The notes: generated from the letters alone by a model not told the origin. DNA of 42,118 nt from Saprospiraceae bacterium (GCA_030728245.1 JANQZX010000095.1:37259-79376); one strand, 5' to 3'. Counted from the first letter of the stretch, positions 1-8,520 are shown. A program made the numbers and translations.

Positions 1-1124
1 CAAATATCTTCAATTGTAACTATGATTCTAACCCGTTTACCGTCATTACAAGCAGAGTAAACCTTTGATTTATAGGAAACATTCCATAAATTTTGTTTAT
101 CAAAAAGACTGATAGTGTCCTTAAAGCCATTTGGCCAGGTATAAAATGCGCTATAGACTGATTTTACCAAACGATCTAATTCCATGCTATCTGAAATGGA
201 GCAAACATCAAATCTTAGATCATCAGGTGCTTCACATTTATAAAAAGAATTATTCTGATCTATTTTACCTGACGGAAAATTCGGGTGCGTTTTAATTCTT
301 GGATTATCACCTAGAGGCCCGAAGGAATATAAACTTAGCGGAGCATAATCGTAAGTAAGGGATGGCGTTACATCGCAGGAAGAGAGATTACCTATTTTTC
401 TAAAGAAAATTTCCTGAACAAAGACTGAGGCATTATTAGAATTATCTGTAAAGGTAAACGTTCGTTTAATTTTAGATATAAGGTGAGGGAAAACCGAACC
501 ATTTTTAAATTTTATAATAGAGTCGCAGGGAAAGGAGATTAATTCATCCTTCACATTTCTCGAAATAAAATTGGGGCTACAACCATCTTTAACTATTGGG
601 AGACCTAAAAACAGGGGGGAATCTGATTGGGACCAATTGAGATTATTATTAAATACAGAAGGAATATCATTTTCAGAAAGGATTAAGGTATCCCTGCTTT
701 CCCAGTCTCTTTTAGCTACATCGTCTTTAAAAACGGGGCCAATAGTATCTCTGACAAAAACCTGTCCCAGGCAAACCAATCCTCCTTTTGAATTAAATAA
801 AGAGTAAGGAAAAATACCTAAACGATCAATTACCCCACCGCGAACGGGTGTCATATTTACGCCGTCATAAACGATAACATAACCTTGAAATAGGGCAAAA
901 CATTCTCCGAGAATTTCTGCAGGTGTTATTTCGTAGATACAATTATTGGTTACGTAAACCTGAATATCCTGGCAAGATAATTTGCATGAATCCATTTTTT
1001 GTAAAAGCACGGGAGGATAATAGGTAATCGGTAAAAGCCCTGTTTGTTTTGCAAAACCATTAAGAGGGGTAAGCAAGCCTATCCAAAGTATTGTTACAAA
1101 AAATGAATTAGTGTATATTCTCAT
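1..1124 (-). CDS. secreted protein of unknown function, 3' end cut by window edge
   Basis: An uninterrupted reading frame of 374 codons runs from an ATG at 1122-1124 to the left edge, so the C-terminus is missing. The first ~21 residues (MRIYTNSFFVTILWIGLLTP...) form a Sec signal peptide with a hydrophobic core and a likely cut after GFA. The mature part is rich in Asn, Ser, Phe and Tyr and has scattered Cys residues, for example a CKLSC motif shortly after the signal and others 20-80 residues apart, consistent with an exported disulfide-bearing protein. I recognise no enzymatic domain. The style resembles the large extracellular, often C-terminally sorted proteins of gliding or filamentous Bacteroidota, but any sorting domain would lie outside the window. 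An upstream ATG at about 1132 is closed by a stop after eight codons, so 1124 is the start. Confidence 0.8.
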   Translation of the reverse strand, partial: MRIYTNSFFVTILWIGLLTPLNGFAKQTGLLPITYYPPVLLQKMDSCKLSCQDIQVYVTNNCIYEITPAEILGECFALFQGYVIVYDGVNMTPVRGGVIDRLGIFPYSLFNSKGGLVCLGQVFVRDTIGPVFKDDVAKRDWESRDTLILSENDIPSVFNNNLNWSQSDSPLFLGLPIVKDGCSPNFISRNVKDELISFPCDSIIKFKNGSVFPHLISKIKRTFTFTDNSNNASVFVQEIFFRKIGNLSSCDVTPSLTYDYAPLSLYSFGPLGDNPRIKTHPNFPSGKIDQNNSFYKCEAPDDLRFDVCSISDSMELDRLVKSVYSAFYTWPNGFKDTISLFDKQNLWNVSYKSKVYSACNDGKRVRIIVTIEDI

Positions 1125-1246
1125 CAGTATTCATTAACCTTTAATAACGGTAAGAATTCAAATATTGTTCCATAATTTCAAAAACGAACAACCTAATAAT
1201 TAAACTACAAATATAATATTTTTTTTAAATATGTAAAACAAGTCTT

Positions 1247-1283
1247 TCAAAACAAAAACAGGCCAACAAAAGAATGCTGGCCT
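1247..1283 (-). terminator. rho-independent terminator after the rhodanese gene
   Basis: A 6-bp GC-rich stem (AGGCCA at 1260-1265 with TGGCCT at 1278-1283) lies 28 bp past the rhodanese stop. Read on the minus strand it is followed by a T-rich tract (complement of 1247-1259). It probably ends the sulP-rhodanese transcript. Confidence 0.6.
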
Positions 1284-1310
1284 ATTCAGATTAGAATATT
1301 AGTTTGGCGA

Positions 1311-1580
1311 TTAAGCCTCTAAGGAATCCCAGGAACCTCCATTATATACTTCTGTGGCTCCATTATTCATGAGCATGGTGGTTGCCATACCACTTCTATT
1401 ACCTGAACGACAAACTAAAATAAGAGGTTTTGACATAGCCATGAGTTCATCTAACCGAGCGGGAACTTCGCCGAGGGGAATATTTAAAGAATTCGGAAAG
1501 TGACCTTCACTAAATTCCCAGGGTTCCCGTACATCGACGACGGAAACGCCCGGCATTTTTAAAAAATTTGATACAGACAT
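1311..1580 (-). CDS. single-domain rhodanese-like sulfurtransferase
   Basis: This 89-residue protein is one rhodanese domain with no signal peptide, so it should be cytoplasmic. The CDC25/rhodanese active-site loop is intact: CRSGNRS, with the nucleophile Cys57. The N-terminal strand VVDVREPWEF and the GHFPNSLNIPL segment are family hallmarks. Such GlpE/PspE-like proteins move sulfane sulfur from thiosulfate or persulfides to cyanide, thioredoxin or other acceptors; the natural substrate cannot be read from sequence. It starts only 10 bp after the SulP transporter stop, so the two are almost certainly co-transcribed. A terminator follows at 1247-1283. Confidence 0.9.
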   Translation of the reverse strand: MSVSNFLKMPGVSVVDVREPWEFSEGHFPNSLNIPLGEVPARLDELMAMSKPLILVCRSGNRSGMATTMLMNNGATEVYNGGSWDSLEA

Positions 1581-1590
1581 TACAGGATAT

Positions 1591-3327
1591 TTAAGGATGA
1601 TTAGACTGCAAAGTTAATGAAGTGTTTGGGTTTTTCATTTCAAAGCCTGACAAGTTTTGGAGGGCAAAATTTTGGGCTTCCGGCACGGTGAGGAAGAAAT
1701 GATTTTCACCTATATCTGGAACAACGTTAGCTTTTATCAATAAATCTCTGACGGGTCCTTTCACTGAAGTGAAGCAAAAACAGAGATTTTTCTTTTTATA
1801 ATCGTTAACCAGTTCAAGTAACTGCTGCAATCCTGTGCTATCAATATAATTTACACTTTCCATATTTAAAATCAGCCATTGAAGATTTGGACCTTTTTCA
1901 ACAATCCAATCTGTTAATTTATCTCTGAAGAAAGAGATATTAGCAAAGAAAAGATCGGCATCGAAGCGAACGATTAAAATTTCAGGAACAACTTCCAGAC
2001 CTTGGAAACGATTGATATTTCTAAAAACATCAGAATCGGGCACTCTACCTAAAATAGCAAAATGAGGTCTTGACGCCCTAAAAATCATGAGGGAGAGCGA
2101 TAAAAGGACACCTATACCAATACCGAGTATTATGCCAAAAAATAAAGTACTAAAAAAAGTTGCCAGTAGCATGAAGAAATCCTGCCGATTACTTTTCCAT
2201 AAAAACCTAGGTTCTTTAACATCGAGCAATGTATATACAGCAAATAAGATAATGGATGCCAGGATAGCCTTGGGTAAATAGTAAAAGTATGGCGTCAAAA
2301 AAAGTAGGGTAATAATAATAAATAAGGAAGAAACGATCGATGCCACACCTGATTTTGCCCCTGCCTGATGATTTACGGCGGTGCGGGAGAAGCCCCCGGT
2401 AATGGGAAAGGCCCGAACGAGCGCAGCCATCATATTAACGGTTCCCAGGGCGACTAGCTCTTGATTTGCTCTTAGTTTGTAATTATTATGAATTCTCTGC
2501 ATAGTTTTAGCGATAGAAAAACTCTCTAAAAATCCGACCAAAGAAATGGCAAAACCGGCAGGCAGCAAGTCTCGAAACATGGTCCAATTTAGTTTTGGCA
2601 GATAAAGTTCCGGAAAGCCCCCGGGAATTTTTCCCAATATTTTAACACCCATTGCATCTAAGTTTCCCCATCTTGTGAGTAAGATACCACCCAACACCAA
2701 AACAAGAGCTCCAGGAACAGGTATTTTGAACTTCTTAAAAATTATTAAAATAAAAACACCACCTACGGCCAAAAAGAAGCTTGGAAAATTAGTTTCTCCG
2801 AAACGCTGAAACCACTCCGAAAAGGAAACTAAAAAATGCCCCTTTTGGGTGAAATCGATACCGGTTAAATGATTCAACTGCGAACCCATAATGATTAAAG
2901 CTGCAGCAGAAGTAAAGCCACTAATAACGGGTTGGGAAAGGAAATTCACTAAAAAACCCATTCTAAAAACCCCCATCAAAAATTGAATAATTCCTACAAT
3001 TAAGGCTAAGGTTAACGCCGCCTCCACATAAGCGTGGGAGCCCAATACGGCATAAGCCTGAATGGCTGAAGCTGTAAGAATTGAATCCATGGCCACAGGC
3101 CCTACAGCTAATTGCCTGGAAGTTCCCAAAATAGCGTAAACAAGAAGTGGAATGGTCGCTGCATAAAGACCATGAATTGGAGGCAGTCCTGCCAACATAG
3201 AATAGGCCATTCCCTGAGGAACCAGAATGATACCGACAATTAGGCCGGCATAGAGATCCCTTTTAAAATCCTCTTTCGAGTAAGAATTTACTAATTCAAG
3301 AATGGGAAAAAATGTTTTCAAAGACAT
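1591..3327 (-). CDS. SulP family inorganic anion transporter with STAS domain
   Basis: SulP/SLC26-type permease of about 578 residues. The N-terminal part has 10-14 hydrophobic segments with the family signature near residues 30-65 (GLIVGIILVPQGMAYSMLAG, then LPPIHGLYA). The C-terminal ~120 residues form a cytoplasmic STAS domain, with the conserved IDSTGLQ near residue 494. SulP members carry sulfate, bicarbonate, molybdate or other anions; the substrate is not predictable here. The frame stays open to an ATG at 3384, but family members start close to MSLKTFFPILEL, so I place the start at 3327. The rhodanese gene follows 10 bp downstream, which favours a sulfur-related role (inference). Confidence 0.92.
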   Translation of the reverse strand: MSLKTFFPILELVNSYSKEDFKRDLYAGLIVGIILVPQGMAYSMLAGLPPIHGLYAATIPLLVYAILGTSRQLAVGPVAMDSILTASAIQAYAVLGSHAYVEAALTLALIVGIIQFLMGVFRMGFLVNFLSQPVISGFTSAAALIIMGSQLNHLTGIDFTQKGHFLVSFSEWFQRFGETNFPSFFLAVGGVFILIIFKKFKIPVPGALVLVLGGILLTRWGNLDAMGVKILGKIPGGFPELYLPKLNWTMFRDLLPAGFAISLVGFLESFSIAKTMQRIHNNYKLRANQELVALGTVNMMAALVRAFPITGGFSRTAVNHQAGAKSGVASIVSSLFIIITLLFLTPYFYYLPKAILASIILFAVYTLLDVKEPRFLWKSNRQDFFMLLATFFSTLFFGIILGIGIGVLLSLSLMIFRASRPHFAILGRVPDSDVFRNINRFQGLEVVPEILIVRFDADLFFANISFFRDKLTDWIVEKGPNLQWLILNMESVNYIDSTGLQQLLELVNDYKKKNLCFCFTSVKGPVRDLLIKANVVPDIGENHFFLTVPEAQNFALQNLSGFEMKNPNTSLTLQSNHP

Positions 3328-3562
3328 ATAAATGCATTGATCAGGTGCAGAAGATACACAAAATAAGACCATTGCACTGAACAATAATGTGACTACCGTT
3401 ACATAAGCGCACTTAAAACAAAAAGATGACCCCTAAAGAAGAGATCATCCTGACTACACTCACTAGTTTATCAACTTACTAACTGTATGAAAAAGTATTA
3501 CTATTAACTTGAAACGAATATACAAAAAAAAAGAGATATAAAAAATAGAAATGGTTGGTTAA

Positions 3563-4591
3563 CTAAAAATTTAATGGGGAGAAAATATTATTTTTTTTCT
3601 CCATTTGATAAGCATATACAGTATCTAAGACAGACTGATGAACAGGTAAATAATTATTGAACCCTGGAATGGTCAATGATTTATCTGTTTTGTAGAAGAA
3701 CGAATTTTTTGAAAGCCTCAACGATTCACTGGTAATGAATGGTCTTTTACCAGAAAATCGGGCGATGAGCCAGGCGAAAGGAAGAATGAGCGATTGAACA
3801 AAGGAAGGTATTGAAATCCAGTTAATCTTTTTTTCCAAAGCACCAGCTACGGTGGTAAAAAAGTCATTATACGACTGAATACCGGCTACCAGAATGAACC
3901 GTTGAGAATGAATATCTGAATGCATTAAATGATACATGGCCTTTACGACATCTCTGACATCCACCCAGGTAGCTGCTCCATCGGGTATAAACGGAAATCC
4001 ACTATCAATGAGAGAAAAGAAGCGTGAGGTGCCTTCAGTCCAGCGACCGCTACCAAGAATCATACCCGGATTTACAATAACAGCGGACAAGCCCTCAGCC
4101 ATACCTCTCCAGACTTCTTGTTCGCCTAGAAATTTGGACATACCGTATCGGGAATTGTAGGGACTATGTTTCCAAACAGCGTTTTCATCTAATGTTTCCC
4201 CAACTTTAGATCTACCTAAAGCAGCTATAGAACTGACGAAGCAAAATTTCTGAATGTTATTATCCAGTGAAAGGTTCACCAAATCGGCAGTTACCCTTAC
4301 ATTGATTTGCTGCATCTCCTTATGATCTCTGGCATCGAATGACACAAGAGCGGCGACATGAAAAACCCAATCAATACCTTTAAAGCAATCTGAAAGAAAA
4401 AACCAATCAGTCAGCTCTCCTTCCACCCAATCGATTTGATTGGCTATATCACCAACCAAATCGAAGGAACTATTTTTTCTTTTAATAGCACGAATATTAG
4501 TATAGCCTTGTTGGACTAAAAACCTTAACAGATAAGAACCGAGGAACCCTGTTCCACCAGTCACCAGAATCCGTTTACATTTATTTTCCAA
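3563..4591 (-). CDS. NAD(P)-dependent epimerase/dehydratase (extended SDR, dihydroflavonol-reductase-like)
   Basis: 342 residues with a Rossmann fold. The nucleotide-binding motif TGGTGFLG is at residues 11-18 and the catalytic YxxxK (YGMSK) near 149-153; a conserved AALVSF segment follows strand 4. The C-terminal half (a PDGAATWVDVRDV segment and what follows) is typical of the dihydroflavonol-4-reductase/3-beta-hydroxysteroid-dehydrogenase-like branch of extended SDRs. It probably reduces or epimerises a small ketone or nucleotide sugar; the substrate is unknown. It starts 33 bp after the cytochrome c stop on the same strand and may share its transcript. 235 bp without a gene separate it from the SulP gene. 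Confidence 0.88.
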   Translation of the reverse strand: MENKCKRILVTGGTGFLGSYLLRFLVQQGYTNIRAIKRKNSSFDLVGDIANQIDWVEGELTDWFFLSDCFKGIDWVFHVAALVSFDARDHKEMQQINVRVTADLVNLSLDNNIQKFCFVSSIAALGRSKVGETLDENAVWKHSPYNSRYGMSKFLGEQEVWRGMAEGLSAVIVNPGMILGSGRWTEGTSRFFSLIDSGFPFIPDGAATWVDVRDVVKAMYHLMHSDIHSQRFILVAGIQSYNDFFTTVAGALEKKINWISIPSFVQSLILPFAWLIARFSGKRPFITSESLRLSKNSFFYKTDKSLTIPGFNNYLPVHQSVLDTVYAYQMEKKNNIFSPLNF

Positions 4592-4623
4592 TGTTGGGCA
4601 TTAATTATGAGGCTATAAGAAAA

Positions 4624-4950
4624 TTACTCAGGCTTGAGTGTCATTGTATATTGAGCAACGGCCTTAATTTTTTCTTTATCAAGTAAAGCTTTAAAAGAGG
4701 CCATAGCTTTTCTGCCATTAGTAATCACTTCAATTCTTTCGTTTAATTTAAGCTTTGAAATGGTAAGATTAGCGGCACCACTAGCGCCCATATCTCCATA
4801 AATACCATGGCAAGTAACACAATATTGCTTATAAATCTTTTTTCCGTCCACCGCTGAAGGTTCATTTGACGTTGATTCACCGACTGAAATTTTAGCACCC
4901 ATCACAAGGATAGAGGTAATCAAAGCAGTGAAAATTAAAATATTTCTCAT
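4624..4950 (-). CDS. small class I cytochrome c
   Basis: 108-residue exported mono-heme cytochrome c. A signal peptide covers residues 1-24 (MRNILIFTALITSILVMGAK), followed by a CxxCH heme site, CVTCH, at residues 44-48. The distal Met ligand is probably in the GRKAMASF segment. Its length and spacing match periplasmic cytochrome c6/c551-like electron carriers (cytochrome_CBB3 family). It would shuttle electrons in the periplasm, for example to a terminal oxidase; the SCO copper chaperone at 6.0-6.6 kb makes a respiratory context plausible. A TAnnTTTG -7 element lies 20 bp upstream of the start. Confidence 0.9.
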   Translation of the reverse strand: MRNILIFTALITSILVMGAKISVGESTSNEPSAVDGKKIYKQYCVTCHGIYGDMGASGAANLTISKLKLNERIEVITNGRKAMASFKALLDKEKIKAVAQYTMTLKPE

Positions 4951-4969
4951 GTGTTTGGATTTTATTTTT

Positions 4970-5000
4970 CAAAAATAGGTTAAATAAAATAAAAACGAAA
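4970..5000 (-). promoter_or_regulatory. candidate Bacteroidota promoter of the cytochrome c gene
   Basis: On the minus strand a perfect -7 TAnnTTTG match (TATTTTTG, 4970-4977) is preceded after 19 bp by TTTC (4997-5000), one base off the -33 TTTG. The leader before the ATG at 4950 would be short. Confidence 0.4.
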
Positions 5001-5111
5001 CTTGAGCGAAGCATTAAATTATCATTAACAATTGACCTTTGAATTAATGCCAACCATTTTGAACTAAATATTCCTTATCTTTATTCATTAACAATCAAAA
5101 AACGAAATAAT

Positions 5112-5954
5112 ATGAGCCAACCAAACTTGGGATTTCCCTCTGGCAAATTTCTTGGGACCTTAGGGGTTATCCTACTCATTGCTATTGTTGTCATCATTTT
5201 TTCAAATGCGACGTTCATCACCATTGATGCAGGTGAGCGAGGTGTTTTATTCAGAAGATTTTCGGGAGGACTGGAAAAGACAAAAATCTACAGTCCTGGC
5301 TTTCATGTATATGCACCGTGGAACTCCATGTACATTTACAATGTAAGAGAACAACAATTGGAAGAACAGATGGAGGTTTTATCAAGTAATGGGTTAAATA
5401 TAAGAGTTGACGTAACTGTTAGAGCACACCCATCGTTTGACAAAATACCTGAACTTCACGAAACGTTTGGTAAAGATTTTATCGAATCATTAATCAGACC
5501 TGAAGTAAGGAGTTCAGTTCGGAAAATAATCGGCCGGTTTACCCCGGAGGAATTATATTCCACCCGACGAGAGGAAGTTCAGACGCTTATTCAAAAAGAT
5601 CTGGAATTAACGTTGAGTAAAAACTTCATTACATTAAGAGCTGCGTTGATCAGGGAAATCAGCTTGCCTGAAAAGGTAAGAACCGCTATTGAGGAGAAAA
5701 TACAAGCAGAACAATTATCATTAAAATTTGAATATATCCTTGACCAGGAGAAGCAGGAATCGGAGCGTAAAATCATTGAAGCCAAGGCAAAGGCAGAATC
5801 GAACCAAATACTTACGGCAAGTTTATCAGATAAAATTTTGAAAGACAAAGGGATTGAAGCTACGTTGAAACTAGCTAATTCCCCCAATTCAAAGATAATA
5901 ATCATTGGCAGCGGCAAGGACGGCTTACCTTTAATTTTGGGTAACCAAAACTAA
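5112..5954 (+). CDS. SPFH/prohibitin family membrane protein
   Basis: 280 residues: one N-terminal transmembrane helix (about residues 13-31), then a Band-7/prohibitin domain beginning at FITIDAGERGVLFRRFSGG, and a charged coiled-coil C-terminus rich in Lys, Glu and Ala (about 185-245). The ERGV...GLE...PGFHVYAPW pattern is characteristic of prohibitins. Bacterial relatives form large ring or cage assemblies at the inner membrane, often with FtsH-type proteases, and influence membrane-protein quality control. It is transcribed alone, divergent from the cytochrome c gene and convergent with the SCO gene. No partner protease or NfeD is next to it. Confidence 0.9.
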   Translation: MSQPNLGFPSGKFLGTLGVILLIAIVVIIFSNATFITIDAGERGVLFRRFSGGLEKTKIYSPGFHVYAPWNSMYIYNVREQQLEEQMEVLSSNGLNIRVDVTVRAHPSFDKIPELHETFGKDFIESLIRPEVRSSVRKIIGRFTPEELYSTRREEVQTLIQKDLELTLSKNFITLRAALIREISLPEKVRTAIEEKIQAEQLSLKFEYILDQEKQESERKIIEAKAKAESNQILTASLSDKILKDKGIEATLKLANSPNSKIIIIGSGKDGLPLILGNQN

Positions 5955-5965
5955 ATAAATAAAGT

Positions 5966-6007
5966 GAGAGGTAAAAAACGTAGAATACATCTACTTTTTT
6001 ACCTCTC
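5966..6007. terminator. long hairpin between convergent SPFH and SCO genes
   Basis: A 13-bp stem (GAGAGGTAAAAAA with TTTTTTACCTCTC), a one-base bulge and a further 5 bp (GTAGA/TCTAC) enclose a 5-base loop. It starts 12 bp after the SPFH stop and overlaps the last codons and stop of the SCO gene. On the minus strand a T-rich run follows, so it likely terminates both transcripts. Confidence 0.7.
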
Positions 6008-6629
6008 CTTTAGTTTCATTTAACAATTTTTGAATATCTTTTATGAAGCCATCTACAGACAATGGATCTGTTCCGTCACAGAAGCTTCTTATATGCTTTT
6101 TCTCATCCACCAAGATGAGCCGCCCACTATGATCGAACCCACCCGGTGCCTCTTCATTCTCTATGGCGATACTAAAGTAATCTTTTGCAATATCAAAAAT
6201 AGCTTCCTTTTCACCTGTTACAAATTTCCATTTTTCGGTATTTACGCCAAGATTTCTTGCGTAATTTGCCAATCTTTCCACGGTATCCCGCTTGGGGTCG
6301 ATAGAATAAGAAACGAACATTAATTTATCTTCCTTCAAATACTGGTCATAGACTCTTAGCATTTGTCTGCTAACCATTGGGCAGATACTTGGACAACTTA
6401 TAAAAAAGAAATCTACCACATAAATTTTATTCTCCACCGACTTTTCGGTAAAAGGCAAACTATCCTGGTCGATAAAAGAAAAAGAGGGGATTGTGTGATA
6501 TTTTATCGTTCCATCTTCCAGTGTTTCCTTATTGCCTAAAATAGGAAGCTTCGCTGATTCGACCTTACTACAACTGAAAGAAAAGGATAGAATGAAAAGA
6601 AATATCAAAATTATATTTGTAAAATTCAT
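5991..6629 (-). CDS. SCO1/SenC family copper chaperone lipoprotein
   Basis: 212-residue thioredoxin-fold protein of the SCO1/SenC/PrrC family, which delivers copper to the CuA site of cytochrome c oxidase or acts as a thiol reductase. The copper ligands are present: the CxxxC motif SCPSIC (Cys79, Cys83) and a distal His in GGFDHSGR (His167). The N-terminus is a lipoprotein signal with lipobox SFSC (Cys20), so the protein should be membrane-anchored facing the periplasm. It begins 3 bp after the stop of the small lipoprotein gene upstream, implying translational coupling. Confidence 0.93.
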   Translation of the reverse strand: MNFTNIILIFLFILSFSFSCSKVESAKLPILGNKETLEDGTIKYHTIPSFSFIDQDSLPFTEKSVENKIYVVDFFFISCPSICPMVSRQMLRVYDQYLKEDKLMFVSYSIDPKRDTVERLANYARNLGVNTEKWKFVTGEKEAIFDIAKDYFSIAIENEEAPGGFDHSGRLILVDEKKHIRSFCDGTDPLSVDGFIKDIQKLLNETKGEVKK

Positions 6630-6632
6630 TCA

Positions 6633-7055
6633 CTAATTATTTATGGAGAGCATCTCCTTCCATTTTTTACCTGAAGCCAGGCTGGCATTGGTATGAACTT
6701 TGATATCAGATATTATCTTTTTCTGATTCTGGAGATAGTCTATAATTTGCTTTTCATTTTTTGAAGACCTCATTTTATGTGGCGGAATATAATCATTCAT
6801 CCAGACCATCATCTCATCTTCAGCTTTCTCCAGATCATCTGCTTGTTTCAGGAGCTCCATTTTGTTTTCTTCGGAAATCGTCGAATCAGTCTCCACTTTT
6901 TTTCTAAAGGACATATAGAGGTAAGTTATTTCACCTGTTTTGGGCATAACCTCATCATGAATGTCCATAATTTCGTTATGAAGAACCTCTGCATCATTAT
7001 TTTTACATGAAACGAGGTTTAGCAATAAAAACAATGTCAACAATCTTGGGTACAT
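6633..7055 (-). CDS. small helical lipoprotein, function unknown
   Basis: 140 residues with a short lipoprotein signal and lipobox LVSC (Cys17). The mature part is highly charged and mostly helical, with Met- and Lys-rich segments (HNEIMDIHDEVMPKTGEI and HKMRSSKNEKQIIDYL). Similar proteins occur beside SCO genes in Bacteroidota, sometimes mislabelled viral A-type inclusion proteins, but no function is established to my knowledge. The 3-bp spacing to the SCO gene and the Met/His-containing mature region suggest a periplasmic accessory of copper handling (inference). Confidence 0.75.
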   Translation of the reverse strand: MYPRLLTLFLLLNLVSCKNNDAEVLHNEIMDIHDEVMPKTGEITYLYMSFRKKVETDSTISEENKMELLKQADDLEKAEDEMMVWMNDYIPPHKMRSSKNEKQIIDYLQNQKKIISDIKVHTNASLASGKKWKEMLSINN

Positions 7056-7116
7056 TTGCTAGTTTTATTCTTTAAAATGCTAAAAATTAATAAAAAGTTT
7101 AGCGAGAAAGAACAAA

Positions 7117-7653
7117 TTATTCTATCAACCCCTTTTGAACCTCGTATTCCTTTATGAATTCTTCAACAATTTCGTCGATAATATCTTTGAGGTAAGAACG
7201 CTCCAATCTAGCTATCGATTTGAGTTTATTCAATTTACTCTCATCAAAAACGAGCGTTAATCTACGAGTGTTCCCTGGTCCGAGCCTCATAGATTTAGGG
7301 TCAACGGTACTTCTCAGAATAGCATCGAGACCGGCCATAGGCTTTAGGGATCGCTTTTTATTACTTGAGTCATCCTGAACAAAATTAGGATCGGAATATT
7401 TTTCAAAAGAATCATCGAACGCCTCTTGAAGGAAAGTTTGCAGATCCTCACTAAATTTCTTTCCATGCGAGCGCCTTAGAGGAGCTAATGATTGATCTCC
7501 CAGGAGGGAAATCCCCTCAACAGGCCTTATATTTCCTTCCATTGGGAGGAGGGGTTGCTGATTTTTCGGACTTCCAGCATGGAATACAGGGCTAGTTTGA
7601 TTTGCTTCATGGAGAAGGTCCTCCATACCCAATGTGAATCTTTTTTTACTCAT
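7117..7653 (-). CDS. ParA partner protein with ribbon-helix-helix-like C-terminus
   Basis: 178 residues. The first ~125 are low in predicted structure, rich in Pro, Ser, Gln and basic residues, and probably flexible. Residues ~130-171 (RRLTLVFDESKLNKLKSIAR then LERSYLKDIIDEIVEEF) look like a ribbon-helix-helix DNA-binding unit: a strand followed by two amphipathic helices. It starts 32 bp after the ParA stop on the same strand. Small RHH or HTH proteins encoded just downstream of ParA ATPases are usually their centromere-binding or adaptor partner, so that is the inferred role. It is not a canonical ParB: no ParB/Srx CTP-binding domain is visible. Confidence 0.65.
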   Translation of the reverse strand: MSKKRFTLGMEDLLHEANQTSPVFHAGSPKNQQPLLPMEGNIRPVEGISLLGDQSLAPLRRSHGKKFSEDLQTFLQEAFDDSFEKYSDPNFVQDDSSNKKRSLKPMAGLDAILRSTVDPKSMRLGPGNTRRLTLVFDESKLNKLKSIARLERSYLKDIIDEIVEEFIKEYEVQKGLIE

Positions 7654-7685
7654 TTCATTTTAAATCAAAAAAACAGAAATCATTT

Positions 7686-8441
7686 TCATGCTCCTTCTGT
7701 TCTGGTGAGTAATTCTTTACAAAGTGCTAAATAATCTTCGGACCCCGGACTAGCAGGACTGTAAGCAAAAATATCTTTGCGTTGAGCAGGTGCTTCTGCA
7801 AGAGCTACATTATCTCTGATTAGCGTTTCAAACAAAAGCTCTCCAAAATATTTTCTGATGGTATCAACGACATCTCTATTCAGTACTTTTCTCTGGTCAT
7901 ACATAGTAGCCACAACTCCGGCAATTTGCAAATCTTTATTTAATCTAAGCTGGACCTTTTGAATAACCTGTTTTATTTTAGCCAGGCCCTGCATAGCGAG
8001 GAACTCAGTTTGCAGCGGAATAAGGACATAATCTGAACTAGTAAGAGAATTCAGGGTGAGCAGACCTAAAGAAGGAGGGCAATCTATAATAATAAAATCA
8101 TAATTATCTTTAATCTGATCCAATAATTCCTTTAATATATATTCTCTTCCTGCCTCGTTTATCAGCTCCATTTCGGCACCGGATAAATCGAGGGTAGATA
8201 TAATAACATCCAGATTATCTTTAGCAGGATAAGGCACTAAAGGGCTTTCCCCTCTTAATGCCTCATAAATAGTATTAGGAAATCTGGGTAAACCAAGAGA
8301 AATCGTTAAGTTAGCTTGTGGATCCAAATCTAAAAGACAAACCCGCTTTCCCAATTCAACCAAACCAGCACCAATATTAATTGCGCTGGTCGTTTTTCCG
8401 ACACCTCCTTTATGATTTAATAGCGAAATAATTAGTCCCAT
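7686..8441 (-). CDS. parA: ParA/Soj family partitioning ATPase
   Basis: 251-residue deviant-Walker P-loop ATPase of the ParA/MinD superfamily. The deviant Walker A KGGVGKTT is at residues 11-18 right after the first strand, and Walker A' plus the switch II region IIIDCPPSLG is intact. The length and lack of an N-terminal HTH place it with chromosomal Soj/ParA proteins rather than P1-type plasmid ParA. ParA dimers bind DNA nonspecifically and move partner-bound cargo (origin DNA, or large complexes for orphan ParAs). It is first in a two-gene operon with the RHH-like protein and has a good promoter at 8488-8520. Confidence 0.93.
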   Translation of the reverse strand: MGLIISLLNHKGGVGKTTSAINIGAGLVELGKRVCLLDLDPQANLTISLGLPRFPNTIYEALRGESPLVPYPAKDNLDVIISTLDLSGAEMELINEAGREYILKELLDQIKDNYDFIIIDCPPSLGLLTLNSLTSSDYVLIPLQTEFLAMQGLAKIKQVIQKVQLRLNKDLQIAGVVATMYDQRKVLNRDVVDTIRKYFGELLFETLIRDNVALAEAPAQRKDIFAYSPASPGSEDYLALCKELLTRTEGA

Positions 8442-8487
8442 AATAAGTTAAAATGATTGAATCTGAATGAATCTGGCAGTAATTTTA

Positions 8488-8520
8488 CAAAAATAGTAAT
8501 TATTTTGGTTAAAATCATAT
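8488..8520 (-). promoter_or_regulatory. candidate promoter of the parA operon
   Basis: On the minus strand the -7 element TATTTTTG (8488-8495) fits TAnnTTTG exactly; a TATG about 20 bp further upstream is one base off TTTG. The leader to the parA ATG at 8441 would be about 40 nt. Confidence 0.45.

Noticed and set aside
571-807. A 78-codon plus-strand frame at the left end
   Set aside because: It is antisense to the secreted protein whose frame is open through the whole region to the window edge.
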